A stretch of DNA of 64,000 bases from positions 1,550,001 through 1,614,000 of the forward strand of contig NZ_VIWW01000001.1 of NCBI RefSeq assembly GCF_007829885.1, written 5' to 3'. Positions 6,983 through 18,285 of the stretch are shown in pieces. The translations under genes and the position numbers were made by a program. Below the pieces are notes generated by a model. It searched no databases and was not told the DNA's origin. It saw nothing but the letters and a program-made list of their open reading frames with translations. How positions within the stretch are numbered: the first letter of the stretch is position 1; every line of letters begins with the position of its first letter. Origin of the DNA: Streptomyces brevispora (lineage in GTDB: Bacteria; Actinomycetota; Actinomycetes; Streptomycetales; Streptomycetaceae).

Positions 6983-9841
6983 ATGGCACGCGAGGTATGG
7001 CAGGACAGTGCGGACAACGAGGCGGCCTCGGCCGTCTTCCACTTCGTGCAGCAGCTCATCGACCGGTACCGGGACAACCGGCCGGTGATGCCGCTGGTCG
7101 TCCTCCAGGCTGCCGACGCCGATGTCCCGTCCGCCGTGGACGCCAAGGTCGAGCAGATCGTGCGCCAGATCCACCGGGCCAACCAGCTGCGCCGCGTCCC
7201 GCTGAAACTGCTCGACGGCCGGGGCGAAACGCCGTACGAAGCGGCCCTCGACATGGTCCGCACGCTGACCGACAAGCCGTGGGAGACCCGGGGCGGCTCG
7301 CAGTACAAGCCCTTCTCCTTCCCCCGCTCGCGGCTGCTCGGCGCCATCGAGCAGGCCACTGCCGCAGTGGTCCGGGAGCCGGACCCGGGCGGCTCCCCCG
7401 ATGACCGCGACGAACGGATCCTGGAGCAGCTGAGCACGCTGCGCTGGCGGGTCAGCCGGCGGGGGCCGCGGAACTGGCTGGGCGCGTTCAGGGAATCGGT
7501 GCGGCCGGAGACGTTCCTCGGGGCCGTCGTCATCGCGGTGCTGGGTGTGCTGCTCGGCGAGATCGGCTGGGTGCCCACCGCTCTGGTGGCCGTGGGCGCG
7601 GTGCTGGGTCTCGCGGTCGTCCGGCTGGTGACGACGTCGGCGCCGCCCCTGCTGTGGCTGCGGCGGGCCAGCCGATGGTTCGCCACCACCTCTTCGCTGG
7701 CTGCGGCCAGTACCGAATACCCGTCCGACGGCTGGTCCCGGTTCTCGCCCAGCGGGTCGTGGCGGGTCATCCGGGTCCGGGCCGCGGTGGTCGCCGGGCG
7801 GGTGGCCGACGCGGCGGCGGGCGACGAGCAGTCCCGCCAGTTCCATCTGGAGCTGCGGGTCCAGGCGCTGCTGGAGGACCTGCGGGACAACTACCGCCCC
7901 CACACGCTGGACTGGCGGCGCGGAAAGCGCATCGTGCCACCGGTGGTCTTCCTGCCCACCGCCTGTCAGAACAACGGTGGCATCCAGCTGATCAACGCCA
8001 TCAACAACGTCCGCTCCCGGCGCAGCGAGGTGGATCCGCTGCTGCTGCTGGCGTCGCTGCCCGCGGCCGAGATACTGCGGCACACGCCGCCGCTGCCCGC
8101 CGAGCCGCTGCCCACGCACAGCGATGCGGCGCGGGCCCGTTACGACAACTGGATCAGCCATCTCAGTATCGGCCAGTCCCCCTCGGCCGCCGCCACGCTC
8201 GCCTGGGTGCTGCGGCTGCCGCTCTCGACCGAGCAGCTGACCCATGAGCACGGGCACGCGCTGCTGGTCACGACACGCGTGCGCAGGACGTGGGTCTGGT
8301 GGGTGATGTCGCGTACGACCGTCGCGTTGCTCCTGGTCGGCGCTCTGCTGGGGACCTTCCTGGTGGGCAGTCGGCTGGCTGACCGGTACTGCCACGGCCC
8401 GCTCACCGACGTGAACACGGACTCGGTGAAACTCCCCGGCCCGGGTGGCGGGCCGCAGGAGTGCATAGGCGTGTCGACGACCACGCAGGTGCGTTTCGCG
8501 TCGGGCAACGACCTGTCGCTGGACGGCTCCGGCAAGGGTGTCACCTTCGACCGGATCGAGCGTGCGGTGGAGGAGGAGAACGCCGCCATCGGGCCGGAGG
8601 ACGAACACGTCACCATCATCTACGCGGGTCCGTTCACCGCGGCGTCCAGGGAGGGCACCCGTAAGGCCCTGGAGGAGCTGACCGGGGTCTACCTGTACCA
8701 GCACCACGCCAACAAGAACTTCTCCGTCAAGCTCAAGGTGCTGACCGCCAACGGCGGACAGGACATGCTCCAGCAGACAACGGCGGTGAAGAAGATCATC
8801 GAGGTGGCCCGGAAGGACTCCACGGTCGTCGGTGTGGTCGGGCTCGGGCGGGACACGACCGACAGCCCCAGGTCCACCGAGATGCTCCAGAAGGCCGGTC
8901 TGCCGGTGGTGGACACCACCAACTCCGGTGGCTATCTGGCGAAGAACTACTCGAACTACTTCGGCCTCGCCGCCACCGACCAGGAGCAGGCGGACGCGCT
9001 GGGCCTGGTGGCCCGGCAGGTGGCCAGGAAGGCCAGGCATCCGCGGGCCCTCGTGCTCTCCCGCAAGCTGGGCAACAACGACAAGGACCGCTACACGCAG
9101 GAGCAGCGCGAGGTGGGCCGCACGATGCTGCTGAAGGCCAAGTTCAAGCTCACCGGGCAACGGCAGTACAGCCTCAGCAAACACAACAGCGCCGATCTCG
9201 ACAAGCCGGTCCAGAAGATCTGCGACGCGGACCCGGCACCGGACGCCCTGTACTTCGCCGGCCGGGTCGAGGACGTCAACAACCTGATGAGCCGGCTCGC
9301 CCAGGGCTGCGCCGGAAAGCCCATCACGGTCTTCACCGGCGACGACCTGGCGAAGGCGCGGTTCGACGACAGCACGGCTCTCACCGAGGACGTCACGCTC
9401 TACCACACGGCACTCGCCCCGATGGGCCGCGGCCGGAACGGCGTCTACACGGAGTCACACACGGCCCTGGAGAAGCTCCTGCCCACGGGCAGGACCCTGC
9501 CGCCCCTGCCGGCGGCCAAGCCCTACAAGGACGGCCTGTTCTCCAGCGGCCAGTCGGTCATCTCCTACAGCGCGACGAGCGCCCTGTACGACGCCGCCAG
9601 CCACAACGACGTGGCGAACAGCGCCGCCGAGACATGGGCGAACCTGTACGCGGTGAACCTGAAGGCCATGCCCACCGGCACGATCACGTTCCGCGGTTTC
9701 ATCCCGTACGAGGCCCAGGCCGGCCACGGTCTCGACGTCGTCAAGATCACGTATCCGGGCGGCCGGACCCGGAGCAGGATCATCTGCGGCCGGCCGGCCG
9801 GTGCCCACGAGCTCACCCCTGCCGGCTGCCCGGTGGGGTGA
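6983..9841 (+). CDS. Large membrane receptor-like protein with C-terminal type 1 periplasmic-binding domain
   Basis: A 952-residue protein, ATG 6983 with GGGAAGG upstream. Residues 1-175 are soluble and begin as a compact alpha/beta domain (MPLVVLQAADADVPSAVDAK). Two membrane helices follow at about 177-216, then about 225 soluble residues that include PPVVFLPTACQNNGGIQLI, then a third helix at about 444-466. From about 490 to the end the sequence looks like a type 1 periplasmic-binding (branched-chain amino acid receptor) fold: VGVVGLGRDTTDSP, AGLPVVDTTNSGGYLAKNY, ADALGLVARQVARKARHPRALVLSR. Predicted topology is N-inside, binding domain outside. Similar proteins are labelled ABC substrate-binding proteins, but no permease or ATPase is nearby. 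I infer a sensor; the N-terminal domain is unrecognised. Confidence 0.85.
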   Translation: MAREVWQDSADNEAASAVFHFVQQLIDRYRDNRPVMPLVVLQAADADVPSAVDAKVEQIVRQIHRANQLRRVPLKLLDGRGETPYEAALDMVRTLTDKPWETRGGSQYKPFSFPRSRLLGAIEQATAAVVREPDPGGSPDDRDERILEQLSTLRWRVSRRGPRNWLGAFRESVRPETFLGAVVIAVLGVLLGEIGWVPTALVAVGAVLGLAVVRLVTTSAPPLLWLRRASRWFATTSSLAAASTEYPSDGWSRFSPSGSWRVIRVRAAVVAGRVADAAAGDEQSRQFHLELRVQALLEDLRDNYRPHTLDWRRGKRIVPPVVFLPTACQNNGGIQLINAINNVRSRRSEVDPLLLLASLPAAEILRHTPPLPAEPLPTHSDAARARYDNWISHLSIGQSPSAAATLAWVLRLPLSTEQLTHEHGHALLVTTRVRRTWVWWVMSRTTVALLLVGALLGTFLVGSRLADRYCHGPLTDVNTDSVKLPGPGGGPQECIGVSTTTQVRFASGNDLSLDGSGKGVTFDRIERAVEEENAAIGPEDEHVTIIYAGPFTAASREGTRKALEELTGVYLYQHHANKNFSVKLKVLTANGGQDMLQQTTAVKKIIEVARKDSTVVGVVGLGRDTTDSPRSTEMLQKAGLPVVDTTNSGGYLAKNYSNYFGLAATDQEQADALGLVARQVARKARHPRALVLSRKLGNNDKDRYTQEQREVGRTMLLKAKFKLTGQRQYSLSKHNSADLDKPVQKICDADPAPDALYFAGRVEDVNNLMSRLAQGCAGKPITVFTGDDLAKARFDDSTALTEDVTLYHTALAPMGRGRNGVYTESHTALEKLLPTGRTLPPLPAAKPYKDGLFSSGQSVISYSATSALYDAASHNDVANSAAETWANLYAVNLKAMPTGTITFRGFIPYEAQAGHGLDVVKITYPGGRTRSRIICGRPAGAHELTPAGCPVG

Positions 9842-9859
9842 GCCGTCCCCGGCGCGTCC

Positions 9860-11101
9860 TCAGTCCACCAGGTCCCGCACGACCGCGTCGGCCAGCAGCC
9901 GCCCCCGCAGGGTCAGCACGGCCCGACCCTCACCGAACGGCCCGGACTCCAGCAGACCGTCGTCCACGGCCCGCCGGGCCGCCGTGAGGCCGGCCGGGGC
10001 GAGCAGGGACAGCGGGCAGCCGTCGGCGAGCCGCAGCTCCAGCAGGATGCGCTCGACCCGGCGGTCCTCCGCGGAGAGGATCTCGCGTCCGGCCCCCGGC
10101 GAGCGCCCCTCGGCCAGCGCCTGCGCGTACGCCCCCGGGTGCTTCACGTTCCACCAGCGCACACCGCCGACGTGGCTGTGCGCGCCCGGTCCCGCGCCCC
10201 ACCAGTCCGCCCCGCGCCAGTACAGCTCGTTGTGCAGGCAGCGGCCTTCGGGCGTCCGGGACCAGTTCGACACCTCGTACCAGGAGAAGCCCGCCGCGGC
10301 CATCGCCTCGTCCGCGATCAGATACCGGTCGGCGTGGGCGTCGTCGTCCGTCATCGGGATCTCGCCGCGCTTGATCCGGCGGGCCAGCTGGGTGCCCTCC
10401 TCGACGATCAGGGCGTACGCGGACACATGGTCGGGCCCGGCGCCGATCGCCGCGTCCAGCGAGGCCCGCCAGTCGTCGTCGGACTCCCCCGGGGTGCCGT
10501 AGATCAGGTCGAGGTTGACGTGGTCGAAGCCGGCCGCCCGCGCCTCGGCGACACAGGCCTCGGGCCGGCCGGGGGTGTGCGTGCGGTCGAGGATCTTCAG
10601 TACGTGCTGCCGGGCGCTCTGCATCCCGAAGGAGATCCGGTTGAAGCCGCCCTCGCGCAGCTCGGCCAGGTACGCCGGGCCGACCGACTCCGGGTTGGCC
10701 TCGGTGGTGATCTCGGCGTCGTCCGCGAGCCCGAACTCGTCCCGGATCGCCGCCAGCATCCTGACGAGATCGGCGGCGGCCAGCAGGGTCGGCGTACCGC
10801 CGCCGACGAAGACGGTGCGGACCGGCCGGGGGTCGCCGCCGAGGACCTTGCGGGCCTGGCGGACCTCGCCGATCAGATGGGAGGCGTAGTTGTCCCGGGA
10901 GGCCAGCGCGCCGCCGGAGCCGCGCAGCTCGGTCGCGGTGTACGTGTTGAAGTCGCAGTAGCCGCAGCGGGTCGCGCAGTACGGCACATGCAGGTAGAAG
11001 CCGAGCGGCCGGCCAGCTGCGCCTTCCAGGGCATGGCGGGGCAGCGCCCCGTCGTCGGGCACGGGTTCACCATCGGGCAGTACGGAAGGCATACCGTCCA
11101 T
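9860..11101 (-). CDS. hemW: Radical SAM heme chaperone HemW
   Basis: A 413-residue radical SAM protein of the HemW (formerly coproporphyrinogen III oxidase-like) family, which binds heme and is thought to hand it to membrane acceptor proteins. The CxxxCxxC cluster motif is at C42, C46, C49 (YCATRCGYCDF); the cysteine following CxxC typical of HemN is replaced by Phe as in HemW. GGGTPTLL follows the cluster and the C-terminal HemN_C domain is present (LELRLADGCPL onwards). It runs convergent to the receptor-like gene with 18 bp between stops. The ATG at 11101 gives the longest plausible N-terminus; the internal ATG at 11092 is an alternative. Confidence 0.93.
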   Translation of the reverse strand: MDGMPSVLPDGEPVPDDGALPRHALEGAAGRPLGFYLHVPYCATRCGYCDFNTYTATELRGSGGALASRDNYASHLIGEVRQARKVLGGDPRPVRTVFVGGGTPTLLAAADLVRMLAAIRDEFGLADDAEITTEANPESVGPAYLAELREGGFNRISFGMQSARQHVLKILDRTHTPGRPEACVAEARAAGFDHVNLDLIYGTPGESDDDWRASLDAAIGAGPDHVSAYALIVEEGTQLARRIKRGEIPMTDDDAHADRYLIADEAMAAAGFSWYEVSNWSRTPEGRCLHNELYWRGADWWGAGPGAHSHVGGVRWWNVKHPGAYAQALAEGRSPGAGREILSAEDRRVERILLELRLADGCPLSLLAPAGLTAARRAVDDGLLESGPFGEGRAVLTLRGRLLADAVVRDLVD

Positions 11102-11170
11102 TGTCGCGCGCCGCCCGGCAACCGGACGCCACCCCGTTTCCGGGCAGGGCCGGCGCTGCCCCGCCCGGCC

Positions 11171-13081
11171 CTACAGTGCCTGGAGGACGAGCAGCGCCAG
11201 GTCGTCGTCCGGCGGGCGCTCGGCGAAGGCGTGCACCTCCTGGTTGATGCGGTCCGCGATCTCTTCGGCGGTCAGCCCGGTGCAGCCGGCCAGGGCCTGC
11301 GCCAGGCCGTCGTCGTCGTCGAACATCACCGGCCCGGAGCGTCGCTCCGTCACCCCGTCGGTGACGCACAGCAGGCTGTCGCCCGGGGCCAGGTCGAAGC
11401 TCTGGCTCTCGTACGTCGCGTCGTCCATGACACCGAGCAGCAACTGCGGTTCGGCGGCGATCCGCACCGTGCCGTCGGGGCGCAGCAGCAGCGGCAGCGG
11501 GTGGCCCGCGCTCGCCAGGGTGCAGCGCGCGCCCCCGTCGGGCAGCGGCACGAGTTCCCCGTAGAGCAGGGAGAGGAACCGGGGTCCGCTCTCCGCCGAC
11601 TGCTGGCCGCTCGCGGCGGCGACCATCAGCGCGGCCGCCTCGGCGGCCTCCATCGCGTCGTCGAGGAGCAGCCGGTTGAGCCGGACCAGGACCTCACCGA
11701 CCTGGTAGCCCTCGCGGGCCAGCAGCCGCAGCCAGGGACGGGCGAGACCGGTGACGACGGCGGCCTCGGGGCCGCTGCCCTGGACGTCGCCGAGGACGAA
11801 GCACCAGCGGTCGTTGGGACACGGGAAAATGTCGTAGAAGTCACCGCCGACCACTCCGTCGTCGCTGGGTTCGTACACCAGGGAGCTGGCGACGCCGGGT
11901 ATGTCGGCGACCTTGCTGGGCAGCAGACCGCGCTGCAGGATGCGGCTGATGGTGGCCTGCCGGGTGTAGGCGCGGGCCGCGCCCACGGCGAGGCCGACCC
12001 TGCGTACGAAGTCCTCTATGAGGGCGGTCACCTCGTCGGGGACGCGGGCGACGTCCTCGCGGCCGACGAGTACGGCGCCGAGGGTGCGGCCGCCCGAGGT
12101 GATCCGGTACGCGAGGGCGACGCCGTCGCTGCCGTCCGGCGGGTCGGCGTCCTCCGCGCCGACGGGCCACGGGATCGAGACGGGTCCGGTGCCGACCCGT
12201 TCGGGGAGCCGGAGCGGGTCCCCCTCCAGCACCGCGCGCAACCCCTCCGTGCAGGTCTCGTCTATGTGCCAGACCTTGGCGAGCCGCGGGACGGCCACCC
12301 GGCCGGCGCTCTCCGGCTCCAGCCAGATCGCGCACCAGTCGGCGAGCCTGGGCACCAGTAACTGTCCGGCGAGCGCGGCCACGATGTCCTCGTCGAGCTG
12401 TCCGGCCAGCAGGTCGGAGGCCTCGGCGAGGAACGAGAGCGCGCCGCGTCCGGCCCAGTCCGCGTCGTCCCGCAGTGCGCGCCGGGCGGTGGGGGCGAGG
12501 AGTTCGGCCGCGCGCAGCCCGTGCTGGAAGCCGGGCTCCGTGCGGGCGTCGGCGAAGGGGTTCCAGTCGTCGACGGGGAGCCGGGCCCAGACGGTCTTGA
12601 GGCCGGTGCGGTAGGTGATGCCCCAGCGTTCGGCGAGGGTGGCGACGAGCTCCAGTCCGCGCCCGTACTCGGCGGGATCCTGCGGGCTGACCGCGTCGTC
12701 GTTCTCGCTGCCGTCGCTGCGCACGGCACGGGCCGGATGGTGGTCGGAGACCTCCAGTACCAGTGCCGACACCTCGTCCTCGGTCGCCTCCTCCAGCCGG
12801 AAGAGCAGTTCGACGTTGGTCCCGGCGTGCACGACGGCGTTGGTGACCAGCTCGCTGACGATGACCGCCGCGTCGTCGGACAGCCGGTCGCTGAACCCCA
12901 CGGCCGCGGGCAGCCCCAGCCCGCCCCACTCGGCGAGCGCTGCCTCGACGAACCGCCGGGCCGCGGCGGGCGCGAGCAGGTTCCCGGGCAGGCTCGTGCA
13001 GGCGACCGGCTGGGTGCCCGCGGAGGTGGCACTGGTTCCGGGACGCTGCACGATGTCCCGCTGCAAGGGAATGGACCCCAC
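11171..13081 (-). CDS. HATPase - GAF-like - SpoIIE (PP2C-type) phosphatase regulator
   Basis: A 636-residue signalling protein. The N-terminal RsbW/SpoIIAB-like HATPase domain has the N-box SELVTNAVVHAG at about 76-87 and a G-box region around YGRGLELVATLAERWG. A middle GAF-like region follows (about 230-390), then a SpoIIE serine phosphatase domain with VGGDFYDIFP, LGDVQGSGPEAAV, LASAGHP and a closing PPDDDLALLVLQ. Such fusions can both phosphorylate and dephosphorylate anti-sigma-factor antagonists in sigma-B-like partner switches. The GTG at 13081 was chosen because AGGAG lies seven bases upstream; ATG at 13123 is an alternative with a poorer site. No cognate sigma factor or antagonist is adjacent. 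Confidence 0.88.
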   Translation of the reverse strand: MGSIPLQRDIVQRPGTSATSAGTQPVACTSLPGNLLAPAAARRFVEAALAEWGGLGLPAAVGFSDRLSDDAAVIVSELVTNAVVHAGTNVELLFRLEEATEDEVSALVLEVSDHHPARAVRSDGSENDDAVSPQDPAEYGRGLELVATLAERWGITYRTGLKTVWARLPVDDWNPFADARTEPGFQHGLRAAELLAPTARRALRDDADWAGRGALSFLAEASDLLAGQLDEDIVAALAGQLLVPRLADWCAIWLEPESAGRVAVPRLAKVWHIDETCTEGLRAVLEGDPLRLPERVGTGPVSIPWPVGAEDADPPDGSDGVALAYRITSGGRTLGAVLVGREDVARVPDEVTALIEDFVRRVGLAVGAARAYTRQATISRILQRGLLPSKVADIPGVASSLVYEPSDDGVVGGDFYDIFPCPNDRWCFVLGDVQGSGPEAAVVTGLARPWLRLLAREGYQVGEVLVRLNRLLLDDAMEAAEAAALMVAAASGQQSAESGPRFLSLLYGELVPLPDGGARCTLASAGHPLPLLLRPDGTVRIAAEPQLLLGVMDDATYESQSFDLAPGDSLLCVTDGVTERRSGPVMFDDDDGLAQALAGCTGLTAEEIADRINQEVHAFAERPPDDDLALLVLQAL

Positions 13082-13289
13082 AGGGCGGCTCCTGACCTGT
13101 TCTCGCTCTGCCTGTTCTCGCATTGCGCCGCTGACGACAGGGACAGAGTGACAGATCGGCCCAGCCCATACGCGCCGAGTTACTGAAGTGAGGGGAGAAG
13201 TACGCGGAGAGGTGCGGAGAGGTGCGGGGAGAAGCGCGCGCGGGAACGACGCCCCGGCCCCCGCGCCGGAACGCGTGGGCCGGACGCCG

Positions 13290-15179
<1,890 letters not shown>

Positions 15180-15254
15180 GACATCCTCCGGGCCTACGGC
15201 AGCGCTTCACGACCGGCTGCTGATGTGCGGCTTGCTCTCCGCGTGCGTCTGGGT

Positions 15255-15300
15255 GCTTGATCCTGCTTGATCTTGTGCTTGATCCGGTACTTGATCCTGC
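15255..15300. repeat. Four direct CTTGATC repeats upstream of the acyl-CoA ligase gene
   Basis: Four copies of CTTGATC spaced 11-14 bp apart (consensus about CTTGATCCTG) lie 76-121 bp before the ligase start. Spacing near one helical turn is what a cooperatively binding regulator would prefer. No known operator consensus recognised. Confidence 0.7.
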
Positions 15301-15391
15301 TGTTTAACTGGCGAGTAACTACGAAGCCGTGATCAGGGTAGAGCGCCCGCGTCCGCCGCGTAAGAGGCAATCGGACCCCGCTTCATAACGA

Positions 15392-15433
15392 ACGGGCCCC
15401 CGCGCCGCAGGGTTCTGCGATGCGAGGGCCCGT
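15392..15433 (-). terminator. Terminator downstream of lepA
   Basis: ACGGGCCC and GGGCCCGT pair around a 26-nt loop containing further G+C pairing, about 40 bp past the lepA stop, and are followed on the minus strand by TTCGTT. It separates lepA from the acyl-CoA ligase gene. Confidence 0.65.
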
Positions 15434-15473
15434 GGTCCTACCGATCAGTACGGTCGGCAGGCGGGGGAACGGC

Positions 15474-17348
15474 CTACTTCTTGGCCTTGCTCTCCCCGGC
15501 GGACTCGTCCGTCGACAGCACGGAGATGAACGCGTCCTGCGGCACCTCCACGTTGCCGACCATCTTCATCCGCTTCTTGCCTTCCTTCTGCTTCTCCAGC
15601 AGCTTCCGCTTACGGGAGATGTCACCGCCGTAGCACTTGGCGAGGACGTCCTTGCGGATGGCGCGGACGGTCTCACGGGCGATGACCCGGGAGCCGATGG
15701 CCGCCTGGATCGGCACCTCGAAGTTCTGCCGCGGGATCAGCTTCTGCAGCTTCGCGACGAGCCGGACGCCGTACGCGTACGCCTTGTCCTTGTGCGTGAC
15801 CGCGGAGAACGCGTCGACCTTGTCGCCGTGCAGCAGGATGTCGACCTTGACGAGGTCGGCGGACTGCTCGCCGGTGGGCTCGTAGTCGAGCGAGGCGTAG
15901 CCGCGGGTCTTGGACTTCAGCTGGTCGAAGAAGTCGAAGACGATCTCGGCGAGCGGCAGGGTGTACCGGATCTCGACCCGGTCCTCGGAGAGGTAGTCCA
16001 TGCCGAGGAGGGTGCCGCGGCGCTGCTGGCACAGCTCCATGATCGCGCCGATGAACTCGCTGGGCGCCAGGACCGTGGCCCGGACGACCGGCTCGTGCAC
16101 CTTGTCGATCTTGCCCTCGGGGAATTCGCTCGGGTTGGTGACGGTGTGCTCGCTGCCGTCCTCCATCTCGACCCGGTAGACCACGTTGGGCGCGGTGGCG
16201 ATGAGGTCGAGGCCGAACTCGCGCTCCAGCCGCTCCCGGACCACGTCGAGGTGGAGCAGGCCGAGGAAGCCGACGCGGAAGCCGAAGCCGAGCGCGGCGG
16301 AGGTCTCCGGCTCGTACACCAGGGCGGCGTCGTTGAGCTGAAGCTTGTCGAGGGCCTCGCGCAGGTCCGGGTAGTCCGATCCGTCCAGCGGGTACAGGCC
16401 CGAGAACACCATCGGCTTGGGGTCCTTGTAGCCGCCCAGTGCCTCGGTCGCCCCCTTGTTCAGGGAGGTGATCGTGTCACCGACCTTGGACTGCCGGACG
16501 TCCTTCACACCGGTGATGATGTAGCCGACCTCGCCCACACCGATGCCGTCGGACGGGGTCATCTCCGGGGAGGAGACCCCGATCTCCAGCAGCTCGTGGG
16601 TGGCGCCGGTCGACATCATCCGGATGCGCTCGCGCTTGTTCAGTGAGCCGTCGACGACACGGACGTACGTCACGACGCCTCGGTACGAGTCGTAGACCGA
16701 GTCGAAGATCATCGCGCGGGCCGGGGCGTCGGCCTTGCCGACGGGCGCCGGTACGTCCCTGACCACCCGGTCCAGCAGCGCGTCCACACCGACTCCGGTC
16801 TTCGCGGAGACCTTGAGGACGTCCTCGGGCTGGCAGCCGATGAGGTTGGCCAGCTCCTCGGAGAACTTCTCGGGCTGCGCGGCCGGCAGGTCGATCTTGT
16901 TGAGCACCGGGACGATGGTGAGGTCGTTCTCCATCGCCAGGTAGAGGTTGGCGAGGGTCTGGGCCTCGATGCCCTGCGCGGCGTCCACCAGCAGGACCGT
17001 GCCCTCACAGGCGGCGAGCGACCGGGAGACCTCGTAGGTGAAGTCGACGTGCCCCGGGGTGTCGATCATGTTGAGGATGTGGGTGCTGCCCTGGTCCTCG
17101 CCGACAGTGGGCGCCCAGGGCAGCCGTACCGCCTGGGACTTGATGGTGATGCCACGCTCGCGCTCGATGTCCATCCGGTCGAGGTACTGAGCGCGCATCT
17201 GCCGCTGGTCGACCACACCGGTCAGCTGGAGCATCCGGTCGGCAAGGGTCGACTTGCCGTGGTCGATGTGCGCGATGATGCAGAAATTGCGGATCAGCGC
17301 CGGGTCGGTACGGCTCGGCTCGGGCACGTGGAGAGGAGTCGCGGGCAC
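15474..17348 (-). CDS. lepA: Elongation factor 4 (LepA), ribosome back-translocase GTPase
   Basis: A 624-residue translational GTPase. G1 is AHIDHGKST at 26-34, G3 DTPGH, G4 NKID; domain II, the EF-G-like domains and the LepA C-terminal domain ([22 protein letters not shown]) are all present. GTG 17348 gives [16 protein letters not shown], matching Streptomyces LepA N-termini; the 823-codon open frame extends far upstream but runs antisense through rpsT. Divergent from rpsT with about 210 bp between them holding both promoters. Confidence 0.97.
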   Translation of the reverse strand: MPATPLHVPEPSRTDPALIRNFCIIAHIDHGKSTLADRMLQLTGVVDQRQMRAQYLDRMDIERERGITIKSQAVRLPWAPTVGEDQGSTHILNMIDTPGHVDFTYEVSRSLAACEGTVLLVDAAQGIEAQTLANLYLAMENDLTIVPVLNKIDLPAAQPEKFSEELANLIGCQPEDVLKVSAKTGVGVDALLDRVVRDVPAPVGKADAPARAMIFDSVYDSYRGVVTYVRVVDGSLNKRERIRMMSTGATHELLEIGVSSPEMTPSDGIGVGEVGYIITGVKDVRQSKVGDTITSLNKGATEALGGYKDPKPMVFSGLYPLDGSDYPDLREALDKLQLNDAALVYEPETSAALGFGFRVGFLGLLHLDVVRERLEREFGLDLIATAPNVVYRVEMEDGSEHTVTNPSEFPEGKIDKVHEPVVRATVLAPSEFIGAIMELCQQRRGTLLGMDYLSEDRVEIRYTLPLAEIVFDFFDQLKSKTRGYASLDYEPTGEQSADLVKVDILLHGDKVDAFSAVTHKDKAYAYGVRLVAKLQKLIPRQNFEVPIQAAIGSRVIARETVRAIRKDVLAKCYGGDISRKRKLLEKQKEGKKRMKMVGNVEVPQDAFISVLSTDESAGESKAKK

Positions 17349-17457
17349 GCAGGGTCCTGATTCTTGAGACGCCGAACGCCGTGTCTCGGGTCGATGTCGG
17401 GTCGGTCGGATCTGTACGTAGCTCCCATCGTCCCACGCTTGCGGAGCGGAAGCCGGT

Positions 17458-17487
17458 TTGGGCCGGTCGGAGCGCGACTGGTACCGT
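17458..17487 (+). promoter_or_regulatory. Probable housekeeping promoter of rpsT
   Basis: TTGGGC at 17458-17463 and TACCGT at 17482-17487 are separated by 18 bp, a fair match to HrdB-type promoters, and lie 75 bp before the rpsT start. Confidence 0.5.
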
Positions 17488-17561
17488 GGACAGCTGTGCC
17501 TCGTGGCTCTCCGGCCGCAGGGCGCACATCGAAGATCCAACGAACCTGAAAAGGCTCTTTC

Positions 17562-17828
17562 GTGGCGAACATCAAGTCCCAGATCAAGCGGAACAAGACC
17601 AACGAGAAGGCGCGCCTGCGTAACAAGGCCGTCAAGTCGTCGCTCAAGACCGCAGTCCGCAAGGCCCGCGAGGCCGTCGTCGCGGGCGACGTCGAGAAGG
17701 CCACCGTGGCCGTTCGCGACGCGTCCCGTGCGCTCGACAAGGCTGTCTCGAAGGGTGTCATCCACAAGAACGCCGCCGCCAACAAGAAGTCGGCGCTGGC
17801 CACCAAGGTTGCCACCCTCCAGGGCTGA
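17562..17828 (+). CDS. rpsT: 30S ribosomal protein S20
   Basis: An 88-residue basic protein, [22 protein letters not shown] at the N-terminus in family register, a primary 16S rRNA binder. It starts at GTG 17562, preceded by AAAGG. Codon choice is strongly biased (CGC, AAG, GTC), as expected for a highly expressed ribosomal gene. Divergent from lepA and next to holA, the usual actinobacterial order. Translation ends at TGA 17828 and is followed by a strong terminator. Confidence 0.98.
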   Translation: MANIKSQIKRNKTNEKARLRNKAVKSSLKTAVRKAREAVVAGDVEKATVAVRDASRALDKAVSKGVIHKNAAANKKSALATKVATLQG

Positions 17829-17950
17829 GCATTCCCGATGTGATCGCCGGAACGGACTCAGCGGGCCCTCTCTCCCGCTCCTGACCGGCACCCCGCGCCG
17901 CACACCGAACCTGCGTTCGCCACGCGGGTGCGGCGCACCAAGCACAGACC

Positions 17951-17996
17951 GAAGGCCCCTGCCGTTCCCCTCCCCAGGGGGACGACAGGGGCCTTC
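17951..17996 (+). terminator. Terminator of rpsT
   Basis: GAAGGCCCCTG pairs with CAGGGGCCTTC, with an inner CGT-CCC / GGG-ACG extension, forming a long nearly continuous stem 120 bp after the rpsT stop. It should work in both directions for the convergent holA transcript. Confidence 0.85.
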
Positions 17997-18039
17997 GTCA
18001 TGCGCGCGTCGTCATGCGCGCGCGTCGAGGACGCGCGGC

Positions 18040-18240
18040 TACGTTTCGAGCCCGGTCGGGAGTGTGTTTCGCGTTTCAGGCCCGTCCGGGGTGCGTTCTG
18101 ACGCTTCCAGCCCGTCTGGCGTGCGTTCTGAGGCTCCAAGCCCGTCTGGCGTACGTCTGAGCCTTAAGCCCGTCCGGCGGTTGAGGACGCCATGGACCGC
18201 AGATCCAAGCCCGCCAGGCGGTTGAGGACAACACGGCGGG
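18040..18240. repeat. Degenerate tandem copies of a GCCCGTCCGGCG-type extragenic repeat
   Basis: At least six copies of a core close to AAGCCCGTCTGGCG follow one another at about 33-45 bp intervals, each trailed by GTGCGTTCTGA or GGTTGAGGAC. GCCCGTCCGGCGNTTGAGGAC is a repeat I know to be scattered through Streptomyces intergenic DNA. Its role is unknown. Confidence 0.75.
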
Positions 18241-18285
18241 CCGGACGAACCCGGCGCCCCTGCCCCCGCTCGCCCAGGGACAGCG

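Larger units (their letters stand above)
17829..18285. other. Gene-free stretch between rpsT and holA
   Basis: This 457-bp gap holds the rpsT terminator (17951-17996) and a block of short degenerate direct repeats (18040-18240). No credible coding sequence is seen; open frames here have no start signals or family resemblance. Confidence 0.7.

Noticed and set aside
6929-9406. An 825-codon frame antisense to the receptor-like gene
   Set aside because: Composition is typical of a shadow frame and the sense strand has clear membrane helices and a binding fold.
13196-13240. GCGGAGAGGTGC direct repeats between the SpoIIE-type gene and the acyl-CoA ligase gene
   Set aside because: Only two to three short purine-rich copies in an 120-200 bp gap; could be chance and no regulatory logic is visible.
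15474-17945. An 823-residue LepA with a 199-residue N-terminal extension
   Set aside because: The extension is antisense to rpsT and crosses both promoters; LepA similarity starts at the GTG at 17348.
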